Source: Aeromicrobium sp. Leaf245
Lineage (GTDB): Bacteria; Actinomycetota; Actinomycetes; Propionibacteriales; Nocardioidaceae
Assembly (NCBI RefSeq): GCF_942548115.1
Contig: NZ_OW824151.1
Coordinates: 1,178,001-1,242,000, forward strand
DNA length: 64,000 nt
Direction: 5' to 3'
This document shows positions 43,527-51,576 of this stretch, piece after piece (the stretch's first letter is position 1; every line of letters begins with the position of its first letter). Below the pieces are notes generated by a model. The model ran no database searches. It was not told the origin of the DNA and saw nothing but the letters and a program-made list of their open reading frames with translations. Both the position numbers and the translations under genes were made by a program.

Positions 43527-44297
43527 ATGCGCGACATCACCTACCCGCCGGTCATCGTGACGGCCAAGACGCTGTTCAAGCTGCTGGGCATGTCGTTCCA
43601 GATGTCCGGCACCGAGCACGTGCCGCGCACCGGGGGAGCGATCCTCGCGGCCAACCACATCGGCTACGTCGACTTCGTCTTCGACGGCCTCGCCACGCAG
43701 CCGTCGGGTCGCCTGGTGCGGTTCATGGCGAAGAAGGAGGCCTTCGACCACCCGGTCGGCGGTCCGCTGATGCGGTCCTTCCACCACATCGAGGTCGACC
43801 GTGACGCCGGACAGGCGTCGTACGACAAGGCCGTCGAGTACGCGCGCTCCGGCGAGATCGTGGGCATCTTCCCCGAGGCGACGATCAGCCGCTCCATGGA
43901 GATCAAGGAGCTCAAGACCGGCGCCGTGCGGATGGCCGCCGAGGCGGGCGTCCCGCTCATCCCCATGGTCACGTGGGGCACACAGCTGCTGAAGACCAAG
44001 GGGCACGAGTCCGACATCTGGGGCCGTGGCAAGACGATCGCGCTGCACGTCGGTGAACCGATCCCGGTCACGGGTGAGGATCCGGTGGCCGAGACGCAGG
44101 TGCTGCGCGAGGCCATGACGGCGCTGCTCGACAAGGCGATCCGCGAGTACCCGGTCTCCCCGGAGGGTCAGTGGTGGGCCCCGGCCCGCTACGGCGGGAC
44201 GGCCCCGACGCCGGAGGAGGCGGCCCGGCTGGACGCCGAGGAGAAGGCGCAGAAGGCCGCCCGTCGCGCCGCGAAGCAGGACGGGCAGTCCTCCTGA
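43527..44297 (+). CDS. PlsC-family 1-acyl-glycerol-3-phosphate acyltransferase
   Basis: 256 residues from ATG 43527 (MRDITYPPVIVTAKTLFKLLG). Acyltransferase motif I is AANHIGYVDFVFDG (H-x4-D), motif II is RFMAKKEAF, motif III is GIFPEATISRS, and motif IV is GVPLIPMVTWG. The Lys/Ala-rich tail is non-conserved. It acts in phospholipid synthesis or remodelling at the inner membrane face. The exact acceptor is uncertain because actinobacteria carry several paralogues. Confidence 0.88.
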   Translation: MRDITYPPVIVTAKTLFKLLGMSFQMSGTEHVPRTGGAILAANHIGYVDFVFDGLATQPSGRLVRFMAKKEAFDHPVGGPLMRSFHHIEVDRDAGQASYDKAVEYARSGEIVGIFPEATISRSMEIKELKTGAVRMAAEAGVPLIPMVTWGTQLLKTKGHESDIWGRGKTIALHVGEPIPVTGEDPVAETQVLREAMTALLDKAIREYPVSPEGQWWAPARYGGTAPTPEEAARLDAEEKAQKAARRAAKQDGQSS

Positions 44298-44362
44298 CCG
44301 CACCTCGCGGTCCTCGGCGTTCGGCCCAGGACCAGGTCGGCCGCGGGCTCCACGGGGTCTGA

Positions 44363-44368
44363 GAGACT
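44363..44368 (+). promoter_or_regulatory. -10-like box for tsaD
   Basis: GAGACT (a weak TANNNT variant) ends 7 nt before GTG 44376. It shares the position seen at other leaderless-type starts in this window. Confidence 0.35.
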
Positions 44369-44375
44369 GGTCGGC

Positions 44376-45419
44376 GTGACTGAACCGATCGTCCTCGGCA
44401 TCGAGTCGTCGTGCGACGAGACCGGCGTCGGCATCGTGCGGGGCACCGACCTGCTGGCGCACGCCGTGGCCTCCAGCGTCGAGGAGCACGTGCGATTCGG
44501 TGGCGTCGTGCCCGAGGTGGCCAGCCGGGCCCACCTCGAGGCGATGGTGCCCACCCTGGAGCAGGCGTACGCCCAGGCGGGCATCGACGTGCGCGACGTC
44601 GACGCCATCGCCGTCACCTGCGGTCCCGGTCTGAGCGGGGCGCTGCTGGTGGGCGTCGCCGCGGCCAAGGCGCTGGCGATCGCGCACGACAAGCCGCTCT
44701 ACGGCGTCAACCACCTGGCCGCCCACGTGGCGGTCGACCAGCTCGAGCACGGTCGCTTCGACCGCCGGGTGGCCGCGCTGCTGGTGAGCGGCGGGCACAC
44801 CGAGATCCTGCTCGTCGACGACATCGCCTCCGACATCACGATGCTCGGCACCACCATCGACGACGCGGCCGGCGAGGCCTTCGACAAGGTGGCGCGGCTG
44901 CTGGGCCTGCCGTACCCCGGCGGGCCGCACATCGACCGTGTGGCGCAGGAGGGCGACGGCGCGGCCATCCGGTTCCCCCGGGGACTCACGGCCGCCAAGG
45001 ACGCCGACCGGTACCGCTACGACTTCTCCTTCTCCGGACTCAAGAGCGCCGTGTCCCGGCACGTCCAGCACGAGCAGCGCATGGGGCGCGACATCGACGT
45101 CGCCGACGTCGCGGCCTCGTTCCAGGACGCCGTGGTCGACGTGCTGACCCGCAAGACCGTGCAGGCGTGCCGCGACCACGACGTCGACACCCTCGTCGTC
45201 GGGGGAGGGGTGGCCGCGAACGGGCGGCTGCGCCAGATGGTGCTCGAGCGGGCGTCGGCGGCCGGGATCGAGGTCCGCATCCCGAAGCCGGGTCTGTGCA
45301 CCGACAACGGCGCGATGGTGGCGGCGCTCGGTGCCGAGGTCGTGTCGCGCGGCATCGCCCCGTCGTCGCTCGACCTCCCCGTCGACTCCAGCCTGCCCGT
45401 CACCCGCGTCGTCGCCTGA
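44376..45419 (+). CDS. tsaD: tRNA N6-adenosine threonylcarbamoyltransferase
   Basis: Catalytic subunit for t6A37; 347 residues from GTG 44376. ASKHA fold with [30 protein letters not shown], the metal-binding histidines in [46 protein letters not shown] and the C-terminal [12 protein letters not shown]. It works with TsaB and TsaE, encoded 3-4 kb upstream. Confidence 0.97.
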   Translation: MTEPIVLGIESSCDETGVGIVRGTDLLAHAVASSVEEHVRFGGVVPEVASRAHLEAMVPTLEQAYAQAGIDVRDVDAIAVTCGPGLSGALLVGVAAAKALAIAHDKPLYGVNHLAAHVAVDQLEHGRFDRRVAALLVSGGHTEILLVDDIASDITMLGTTIDDAAGEAFDKVARLLGLPYPGGPHIDRVAQEGDGAAIRFPRGLTAAKDADRYRYDFSFSGLKSAVSRHVQHEQRMGRDIDVADVAASFQDAVVDVLTRKTVQACRDHDVDTLVVGGGVAANGRLRQMVLERASAAGIEVRIPKPGLCTDNGAMVAALGAEVVSRGIAPSSLDLPVDSSLPVTRVVA

Positions 45420-45471
45420 GCGTCCGCGGCGTGCCTGTGCACGGCTCCCGGCGCGGGGCGGCCGTCTCTGG

Positions 45472-45477
45472 CAGGCT
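45472..45477 (+). promoter_or_regulatory. -10-like box for the ABC ATPase gene
   Basis: CAGGCT ends 6 nt before GTG 45484. It is a one-base variant of the TAGGCT box seen before tsaB. Confidence 0.35.
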
Positions 45478-45483
45478 GGCGCC

Positions 45484-46431
45484 GTGGCAGTCATCGAGGC
45501 ACGAGGGCTCGGCAAGTCCTACGGCACCCGTCGCGCGGTCGACGACCTGAGCTTCACCGTGACGCCCGGCAGCGTCACGGGGTTCCTCGGTCCCAACGGC
45601 TCGGGCAAGTCCACCACGATGCGGCTCATGCTCGGGCTGGACCGGGGTGAGGGCCGCACCACGTTCGACGGCCGCACCTTCGGCGAGCTCGAGCAGCCCA
45701 TGCGCCACGTCGGCGCCCTGCTGGAGGCCAAGCCCTTCCACCCCACGCGCCAGGCCCGCCACCACCTGCAGATGCTGGCGGTCGCGAACCGCATCGAGCG
45801 GCGTCGCGTCGACGAGGTCCTCGAGCTGGTCGGCCTGACCTCGGTCGCGAAGGGCCGACCCAAGAAGTTCAGCCTCGGCATGGGGCAGCGGCTGGGCATC
45901 GCGGCGGCGTTGCTCGGCGACCCGCACACCCTCGTGCTCGACGAGCCCAGCAACGGGCTCGACCCCCAGGGCATCACCTGGCTGCGCCAGCTGCTCCGGC
46001 ACCTCGCCGGCGAGGGCCGCTCCGTCTTCGTCTCCAGCCACCTGCTGCAGGAGATGGCGCTCCTGGCCGACGAGCTCGTGGTCGTGGGTCGCGGGCGCCT
46101 GCTGGCCAACGGTCCCGTGAGCGACTTCGTCGAGCACGGCGGCACGGTCCAGGTGCTGCTGCGCAGCCCCGACCTCCACGTCCTCGCCCCCGTCCTGACC
46201 GCCGCCGGGGCCACGCTCACCCCGGACGCCGACGGAGCCCAGGTCGTCTCCGGTCTCGACGCCGCCCGCATCGGTGACCTCGCGCACGAGCACGGCGTGC
46301 GCGTGCACGAGCTGTCCACCCGGCGGGCCACGCTGGAGGAGGCCTTCCTCGCGGCCACCGGTCTCGACGAGGAGTACCGGGGCGCGATCGCCGACCCGGG
46401 CCACGACCGCGAGGGCGGAGGAGAGCGATGA
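45484..46431 (+). CDS. ABC transporter ATP-binding protein (DrrA/CcmA type)
   Basis: 315 residues from GTG 45484 (VAVIEARGLGKSYGTRRAVDD). Walker A FLGPNGSGKSTTMRLML, signature FSLGMGQRLGIAAALLG, Walker B TLVLDEPSNGLDPQGI, H-loop SVFVSSHLLQEM. The ~90-residue C-terminal extension is common in antibiotic/lipid exporters of the ABC-2 class. It is coupled to the permease gene (ATGA). Substrate unknown. Confidence 0.93.
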   Translation: MAVIEARGLGKSYGTRRAVDDLSFTVTPGSVTGFLGPNGSGKSTTMRLMLGLDRGEGRTTFDGRTFGELEQPMRHVGALLEAKPFHPTRQARHHLQMLAVANRIERRRVDEVLELVGLTSVAKGRPKKFSLGMGQRLGIAAALLGDPHTLVLDEPSNGLDPQGITWLRQLLRHLAGEGRSVFVSSHLLQEMALLADELVVVGRGRLLANGPVSDFVEHGGTVQVLLRSPDLHVLAPVLTAAGATLTPDADGAQVVSGLDAARIGDLAHEHGVRVHELSTRRATLEEAFLAATGLDEEYRGAIADPGHDREGGGER

Positions 46432-47246
46432 TCGACGCCCTGCGCTACGAGGTGGCGCGCCTGCGCACCATCCGGTCCACCTACTGGATCCTCGGGGTGG
46501 CCTTCGCCTTCCAGCTCCTGCTCAGCGTGCTCATCGCCTGGAACCTCCCGGAGACCGGCCCGCTGTCGGGCGGCGACAACACGTTCGCGATCCTCGTGAC
46601 CGTGGGGGCCTCGCTCGGCTTCGCCCCGCTGTTCATCGCCTACGTCATCGGCCTGCTCGGGGTGTTCTCGATGGGTCACGAGTACCGCCACGGCATGATC
46701 CGCGCGACGTTGACCGCCCTGCCGAGCCGCCTCTCGGTCATGCTCGCGAAGATCCTCACGACGGCCGTGCTGTCGCTCGTGGCTGCGCTGGTGTGCGTGG
46801 GGATCGCGGCCCTCAGCGCCCTGGTGTTCGGGGTCGGCATGCCCACGTTCGAGGGGTTGCGCGACATCGCCCTGGGCACCGTCCTCTACACGACCCTGTT
46901 CTCGCTCTCGGGGCTCGCGTTCGCCACGCTGACCCGCAACCAGACGGCGGCCGTGGCCATGCTGCTGCTCATCCCGTCACTCGTCGAGGGCCTCGTGAAG
47001 GCGGTCGTCCTCGCGATCAAGGCCGCCTCCGACGACCCCTCGGGCCGTGGCGGGCTCGTCGAGGTGCTGCGCTTCCTGCCCTACGACGCAGGCGGACAGA
47101 TGTACACGCGCCTCTCCCTGGACAACGCCCTGCAGATCTTCGGCGTCGTCCCGTTCGGTCCGGTCGGGGGCGGTCTGGTCATGGCGGTCTTCGTGGTGGT
47201 GCTGCTCGTGCTGGGCACCGTCGCCTTCGTGCGGCGCGACGCCTGA
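46428..47246 (+). CDS. ABC-2 type permease
   Basis: 272 residues with six predicted membrane helices (for example TYWILGVAFAFQLLLSVLIAW, APLFIAYVIGLLGVF, VLSLVAALVCVGIAALSAL, GGGLVMAVFVVVLLVLGTVAFV). MGHEYRHGMIRATLTALPSR is the typical ABC-2 permease cytosolic loop (EY/RxGT-like). ATG 46428 overlaps the ATPase stop. It forms an exporter with the upstream gene. Confidence 0.9.
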   Translation: MIDALRYEVARLRTIRSTYWILGVAFAFQLLLSVLIAWNLPETGPLSGGDNTFAILVTVGASLGFAPLFIAYVIGLLGVFSMGHEYRHGMIRATLTALPSRLSVMLAKILTTAVLSLVAALVCVGIAALSALVFGVGMPTFEGLRDIALGTVLYTTLFSLSGLAFATLTRNQTAAVAMLLLIPSLVEGLVKAVVLAIKAASDDPSGRGGLVEVLRFLPYDAGGQMYTRLSLDNALQIFGVVPFGPVGGGLVMAVFVVVLLVLGTVAFVRRDA

Positions 47247-47354
47247 CCCAGCCTCCGCGGCGGTTCGGCGCGACGCCCCCAGACGGTCGATGGACGTCCT
47301 CCGGTCGGCCGGAACTCGGGACCTTGCTCCCCTGTCCCCGTGAGCCAGGTCACG

Positions 47355-47360
47355 TAGACT
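47355..47360 (+). promoter_or_regulatory. -10 box (leaderless) for the GAF regulator
   Basis: TAGACT ends 6 nt before ATG 47367. It is the same hexamer as the infA promoter. Confidence 0.55.
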
Positions 47361-47366
47361 TTCTCC

Positions 47367-48680
47367 ATGCCACGCACGTCGGAGCCCAGGGCGCACGAGC
47401 GGCAGCACGACGTCGCCGTACCGGCGGGCTCCGACCCGGACTCCCTGTCGCGCTGGCTCCGCCGCGCGCACGAGGAGTTCCTGACCTCCGGCACCACCGA
47501 CGCGCCGGTGCGTTCGGTCGTGCGCGACTCCTGGAAGCGCAGCGTGGCCGGTGGCCTCGACCCCGAGACCGACCTGCCCCGCATCACGCTCGACGACGAG
47601 GCCCTGCGCGAGATCCGCGAGCACCACCCGCTGGCCCCCGGCCTGCCGGTCATCCGACGGCTGCTCGTCGAGAGCGCCGCCGACGCCGGGCTGCTCGTGG
47701 CGGTCAGCGACGCGGCCGGTCAGCTGCTGTGGGTCGAGGGGTCGTCGGGCCTGCGCTCCCGGGCCGAGGCGATGCACTTCATGCCCGGCGCCGACTGGAG
47801 CGAGACGAGCGCCGGTACCAACGCGCCCGGCACCGCCCTGGCGATCGACCGGCCCGTGCAGATCTTCGGTCCCGAGCACCTCGGGCGCCAGGTCACGCCC
47901 TGGAGCTGTTCGGCGGCTCCCATCCACGACCCCGACACCGGTGCGATCCTCGGTGTCCTCGACGTGACCGGCGGAGCCGAGGTGGCCACCGCGCAGGGGC
48001 TGGGCTTCGTCCGCGCGACGGCTGCGGCCGTGGAGGCGGAGCTGCGGATCGCCCGGCTCCAGCCGAGCGCGTCGCCGCTGCAGGTCTCGAGCGGCTGGTC
48101 CGCCCCCCGGCTCGACGTGCTCGGCGTGCACGGCGCCACCTTGCAGGTCGGTCCGCTCACGTCGCGGCTCAGCGGACGCCACAGCGAGCTCCTGCTGCTG
48201 CTGACGCGGGCGCCCGACGGGCTCACTGCGGCCGAGCTGGGCGTGGCGCTGAGCGACGACGACCAGGCGCCGGTCACCATCCGCGCCGAGCTGTCGCGCC
48301 TGCGCGGGGTGCTCGGGCCTCTCGAGCTGGCGTCGCGGCCCTACCGCCTGCGCACGGCCGTGCGCACCGACGTCGACGAGGTGCGCGACCTGCTGCGCGA
48401 CGGTCGGCTGCGCAGCGCCGTGGCGGCCTACCGCGGACCGGTGCTGCCGGCCTCCACCGCCCCGGCGGTCGAGGAGCTGCGCGACGACCTGCACCTCGAG
48501 CTGGTCTCGGCCCTGCTGGCCAGCGACGACGCCGACGCCGTCCTGTCGTTCGCCGACACCCCGCACGGTCGTGACGACCTCGGGGTCTGGTCGCGGGCGC
48601 TGGAGATCCTCCCGACGACGTCGCCCCGCTACGCGCAGGTCGCGGCCCACGTCGAGAAGCTCGACCGCGCGTTCGGCTGA
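47367..48680 (+). CDS. GAF-domain regulator, AcoR-like without AAA+ domain
   Basis: 437 residues from ATG 47367. Residues ~45-70 (VRSVVRDSWKRSVAGGLDPE) and the GAF domain (~85-235; DAAGQLLWVEGSSGLRSRAE, GADWSETSAGTNAPGTALA, GAILGVLDVTGG) match the N-terminal sensory half of AcoR-type regulators. The sigma-54 AAA+ domain is absent; a C-terminal winged-helix-like part (GLTAAELGVALSD ... IRAELSRLRGVLG) replaces it. It precedes the aldehyde dehydrogenase gene and probably controls it, as in other actinobacteria. Hairpin element copy 2 lies between them. Confidence 0.82.
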   Translation: MPRTSEPRAHERQHDVAVPAGSDPDSLSRWLRRAHEEFLTSGTTDAPVRSVVRDSWKRSVAGGLDPETDLPRITLDDEALREIREHHPLAPGLPVIRRLLVESAADAGLLVAVSDAAGQLLWVEGSSGLRSRAEAMHFMPGADWSETSAGTNAPGTALAIDRPVQIFGPEHLGRQVTPWSCSAAPIHDPDTGAILGVLDVTGGAEVATAQGLGFVRATAAAVEAELRIARLQPSASPLQVSSGWSAPRLDVLGVHGATLQVGPLTSRLSGRHSELLLLLTRAPDGLTAAELGVALSDDDQAPVTIRAELSRLRGVLGPLELASRPYRLRTAVRTDVDEVRDLLRDGRLRSAVAAYRGPVLPASTAPAVEELRDDLHLELVSALLASDDADAVLSFADTPHGRDDLGVWSRALEILPTTSPRYAQVAAHVEKLDRAFG

Positions 48681-48773
48681 GGGGGCGAGCTGCGGCTGGG
48701 TCTCCGCCCGCTGCTGCGTCGCTGTGGCTGGGGCTTCTCGTGCTGCTGCGTCGCTGTGGCTTCGCGTCGAGGT
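48681..48773. repeat. Left flank of hairpin element copy 2
   Basis: Two copies of CTGCTGCGTCGCTGTGGCT (48711-48729 and 48742-48760), 31 bp apart, and a degenerate third just after the regulator stop. It resembles the left flank of copy 1. Confidence 0.65.
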
Positions 48774-49205
48774 GGTCTCCGAAAGGGCCTCGACCGGAAC
48801 GGTGGGTCTCGTCCCGGCTGGGTCTGCGGGGCGCGGCCACGATTCTCCCTCTGCGCGGGATCCACGCACGATTCTTCCTTCTCGTGGACCGTGCCTCGCG
48901 AAGGAAGAATCGTGGCGACGCCCAGGGGCCACGCAGGAGCAGGGATTCTCCCTTCGCGTGGACCGTCACGCGCAAAGGGAGAATCCCTGCCCACCCGACG
49001 CGCGAACCGGCCCCGCGGGACGCAAGATTCTGCCTTCGCGTGCTCAAGCCCGAACGATGCTGCGTTGGTGACGGGATCCCGTAACGAACGCAGCATCCTT
49101 CGACCCCTCACGCACCAACGCAGAACCTTGCGTCCCCCCGAGCCGCCCTCCGAGAACCCAACCCGAGCTCGGACCCCGCCGCCGGTCGAGGCCCTTTCGG
49201 AGACC
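48774..49205. repeat. Hairpin-rich inverted-repeat element, copy 2 (inverted)
   Basis: 432 bp bounded by the same 24-bp inverted repeats (48774-48797 and 49182-49205), identical to those of copy 1. The interior is the reverse complement of copy 1: half-arm (48831-48861), hairpin C' (CACGATTCTTCCTT ... AAGGAAGAATCGTG), B' (GCAGGGATTCTCCC ... GGGAGAATCCCTGC) and A' (49019-49134). The 54 bp at 49049-49102 are the exact reverse complement of 32793-32846. It lies between two co-directional genes, so it is not only a convergent-gene terminator. Confidence 0.93.
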
Positions 49206-49400
49206 GACCCGACTCGCAGCCGCGGCGACGCAGCCGCAGGTCGAGGCCCACCCGCGAGAGCGCAGCCACGGGGAAGCCCCACCCACGGGAGCGCAGCCGC
49301 AGGGAAGGCCCACCCGAAGCGACGCAGCAGTGAGCGAAGACCCACCCGCGGGAACGCAGAGGCAGCCGACGACGCACCCCCCGGAGCGACGCAGCAGCGG
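49206..49400. repeat. Degenerate 31-32-bp array right of element copy 2
   Basis: GCAG-starting units begin at 49230, 49262, 49293, 49324, 49356 and 49391 (spacings 32, 31, 31, 32, 35). The consensus is roughly GCAGCCGCAGGGAAGGCCCACCC followed by GCGGGAGC-like sequence. Units are too diverged to be CRISPR repeats, and there are no distinct spacers. Confidence 0.7.
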
Positions 49401-49417
49401 TCAGGGCAACCACCCCG

Positions 49418-49440
49418 CAACGTCGACACAACGTCGTTGC
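49418..49440. promoter_or_regulatory. Candidate operator upstream of the aldehyde dehydrogenase
   Basis: GCAACG (49418-49423) pairs with CGTTGC (49435-49440), and inside it CAACG-T-CGTTG (49429-49439) is a perfect palindrome. It lies 58 bp before ATG 49498. It is a candidate site for the adjacent GAF regulator. Confidence 0.45.
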
Positions 49441-49497
49441 AACGATCCTGTGACTAGCGTCACGCCCACCTGATCCCACCCCCTCCGAGGAGCCACC

Positions 49498-51021
49498 ATG
49501 AGCGTGTTCGCCCAGCCCGGTACCGACGGTTCCGTCGTCACCTACAAGTCGCGCTACGACCACTGGATCGGCGGCGAGTACAAGGCCCCCGCGAATGGCC
49601 AGTACTTCGAGAACGTCTCGCCGGTCAACGGCAAGGTCTTCTGCGAGATCGCCCGCGGGACCGCCGAGGACATCGAGGCCGCCCTCGACGCCGCCCACGC
49701 CGCCGCACCCGCGTGGGGCAAGACGTCCGTGGCCGAGCGTGCCGTCGTCCTCAACAAGATCGCCGACCGCATCGAGCAGAATCTCGAGATGCTCGCTGTG
49801 GGCGAGACGTGGGACAACGGCAAGCCGGTCCGCGAGACCATGGCCGCCGACCTCCCGCTCGCCGTCGACCACTTCCGGTACTTCGCCGGCGCGATCCGGG
49901 CCCAGGAGGGCCACCTGTCGCAGATCGACGACGACACCGTGGCCTACCACTTCCAGGAGCCGCTGGGCGTCGTCGGCCAGATCATCCCGTGGAACTTCCC
50001 GATCCTCATGGCCGTCTGGAAGCTGGCACCCGCGCTGGCCGCCGGCAACGCCGTGGTCATCAAGCCCGCCGAGCAGACGCCGGCCTCGATCATGCTGCTG
50101 ATGGAGCTGATCGCCGACCTGCTGCCCCCGGGCGTCGTCAACGTGGTCAACGGCTTCGGCACCGAGGCCGGGGCCCCGCTGGCCTCCTCCAGCCGGATCC
50201 GCAAGATCGCCTTCACCGGCGAGACCACCACGGGTCGACTGATCATGCAGATGGCCAGCCAGAACCTCATCCCCGTCACGCTGGAGCTCGGTGGCAAGAG
50301 CCCCAACGTCTTCTTCGAGGACGTCGCGGCCAAGGACGACGCGTTCTACGACAAGGCGCTCGAGGGCTTCACGATGTTCGCCCTGAACCAGGGCGAGGTC
50401 TGCACCTGCCCGAGCCGCGCACTGATCCAGAACTCGATCCTCGAGCAGTTCCTGCCCGCCGCCACCGAGCGGACGAAGCAGATCAAGCAGGGCAACCCGC
50501 TCGACACCGACACGATGATCGGCGCGCAGGCCAGCAACGACCAGCTGGAGAAGATCCTCAGCTACTTCGAGATCGGCGTGCAGGAGGGTGCTCGCATCAT
50601 CACCGGTGGTGAGCGGGTGGACCTCGGCGGCGACCTGTCGGGCGGCTACTACGTGGCGCCGACGATCTTCCAGGGCCACAACAAGATGCGGGTCTTCCAG
50701 GAGGAGATCTTCGGCCCCGTCGTCTCGGTCACCGGGTTCGACGGCTACGACGACGCCATGAGCATCGCCAACGACACGCTCTACGGCCTCGGTGCCGCGG
50801 TGTGGTCGCGCGACACCAACACGGCGTACCGCGCCGGTCGTGACATCCAGGCGGGCCGCGTGTGGACGAACAACTACCACGCGTACCCGGCGCACGCGGC
50901 CTTCGGCGGCTACAAGTCCTCCGGCATCGGCCGCGAGAACCACCTGATGATGCTCGACCACTACCAGCAGACGAAGAACCTGCTGGTGAGCTACTCCAAC
51001 AACGCCCAGGGCTTCTTCTGA
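49498..51021 (+). CDS. NAD-dependent aldehyde dehydrogenase (AcoD/ExaC type)
   Basis: 507 residues from ATG 49498 (GAGGAG upstream). NAD-binding [32 protein letters not shown], catalytic Glu263 in [16 protein letters not shown] and Cys302 in [13 protein letters not shown]. The C-terminal [22 protein letters not shown] matches the acetaldehyde-dehydrogenase II group linked to ethanol or acetoin oxidation. A DUF779 gene follows and an AcoR-like regulator precedes it, the usual module. Confidence 0.95.
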   Translation: MSVFAQPGTDGSVVTYKSRYDHWIGGEYKAPANGQYFENVSPVNGKVFCEIARGTAEDIEAALDAAHAAAPAWGKTSVAERAVVLNKIADRIEQNLEMLAVGETWDNGKPVRETMAADLPLAVDHFRYFAGAIRAQEGHLSQIDDDTVAYHFQEPLGVVGQIIPWNFPILMAVWKLAPALAAGNAVVIKPAEQTPASIMLLMELIADLLPPGVVNVVNGFGTEAGAPLASSSRIRKIAFTGETTTGRLIMQMASQNLIPVTLELGGKSPNVFFEDVAAKDDAFYDKALEGFTMFALNQGEVCTCPSRALIQNSILEQFLPAATERTKQIKQGNPLDTDTMIGAQASNDQLEKILSYFEIGVQEGARIITGGERVDLGGDLSGGYYVAPTIFQGHNKMRVFQEEIFGPVVSVTGFDGYDDAMSIANDTLYGLGAAVWSRDTNTAYRAGRDIQAGRVWTNNYHAYPAHAAFGGYKSSGIGRENHLMMLDHYQQTKNLLVSYSNNAQGFF

Positions 51022-51105
51022 GCCGACAGCACTGACGTCTCGAGGTCCGGCCGCAGGGTCGGACCTCGAGGTCGTCCTCCATCCGTCCCACCCGAAGGAG
51101 CCGTC

Positions 51106-51507
51106 ATGACCGTCGAGCGCATCGCGATGACCGAGAAGGCCGCCGACCTCCTGCGCGAGCTCCGGACGTCGCACGGCAAGCCCCTGATGTTCCACCAGTC
51201 GGGCGGCTGCTGCGACGGGTCGGCACCCATGTGCTTCACCCAGGGCTTCTACATCGTGGGGCCCACCGACGTGCACCTCGGCGACCTCGACATCGGTCCC
51301 GAGCCGGGCATCGACGAGGCCGGCGTGGTGCCGGTGCACATCTCGCGCGAGCAGTTCAACTACTGGTCGCACACCCACATCACGATCGACGTGGTGCCCG
51401 GGCGCGGTGCCGGCTTCTCGATCGAGGGGCCCACGGGCAAGCGGTTCATCATCCGCTCGCGCATCTTCACCGAGGAGGAGACCGCAGCCCTGGTGCCGGT
51501 GGTCTGA
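51106..51507 (+). CDS. DUF779 protein
   Basis: 133 residues from ATG 51106 with GAAGGAG upstream. HQSGGCCDGSAPMCF and GPTDVHLGDLDIG are diagnostic of DUF779. The Cys-Cys and downstream Cys could bind metal. DUF779 genes regularly follow AcoD/ExaC-type aldehyde dehydrogenases, but the biochemical role is not established. It is expected to be co-transcribed with the dehydrogenase (84-bp gap). Confidence 0.92.
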   Translation: MTVERIAMTEKAADLLRELRTSHGKPLMFHQSGGCCDGSAPMCFTQGFYIVGPTDVHLGDLDIGPEPGIDEAGVVPVHISREQFNYWSHTHITIDVVPGRGAGFSIEGPTGKRFIIRSRIFTEEETAALVPVV

Positions 51508-51576
51508 GCCGCGGCTCACAGCGCGGATCTCGGCATTGTCGGTGCACGACCTCCACCGACGTGGCACGGTCGGTCG

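Noticed and set aside
49206-49400. CRISPR array
   Set aside because: The ~31-bp periodic units are degenerate and contiguous, with no distinct unique spacers, and no cas genes are nearby.
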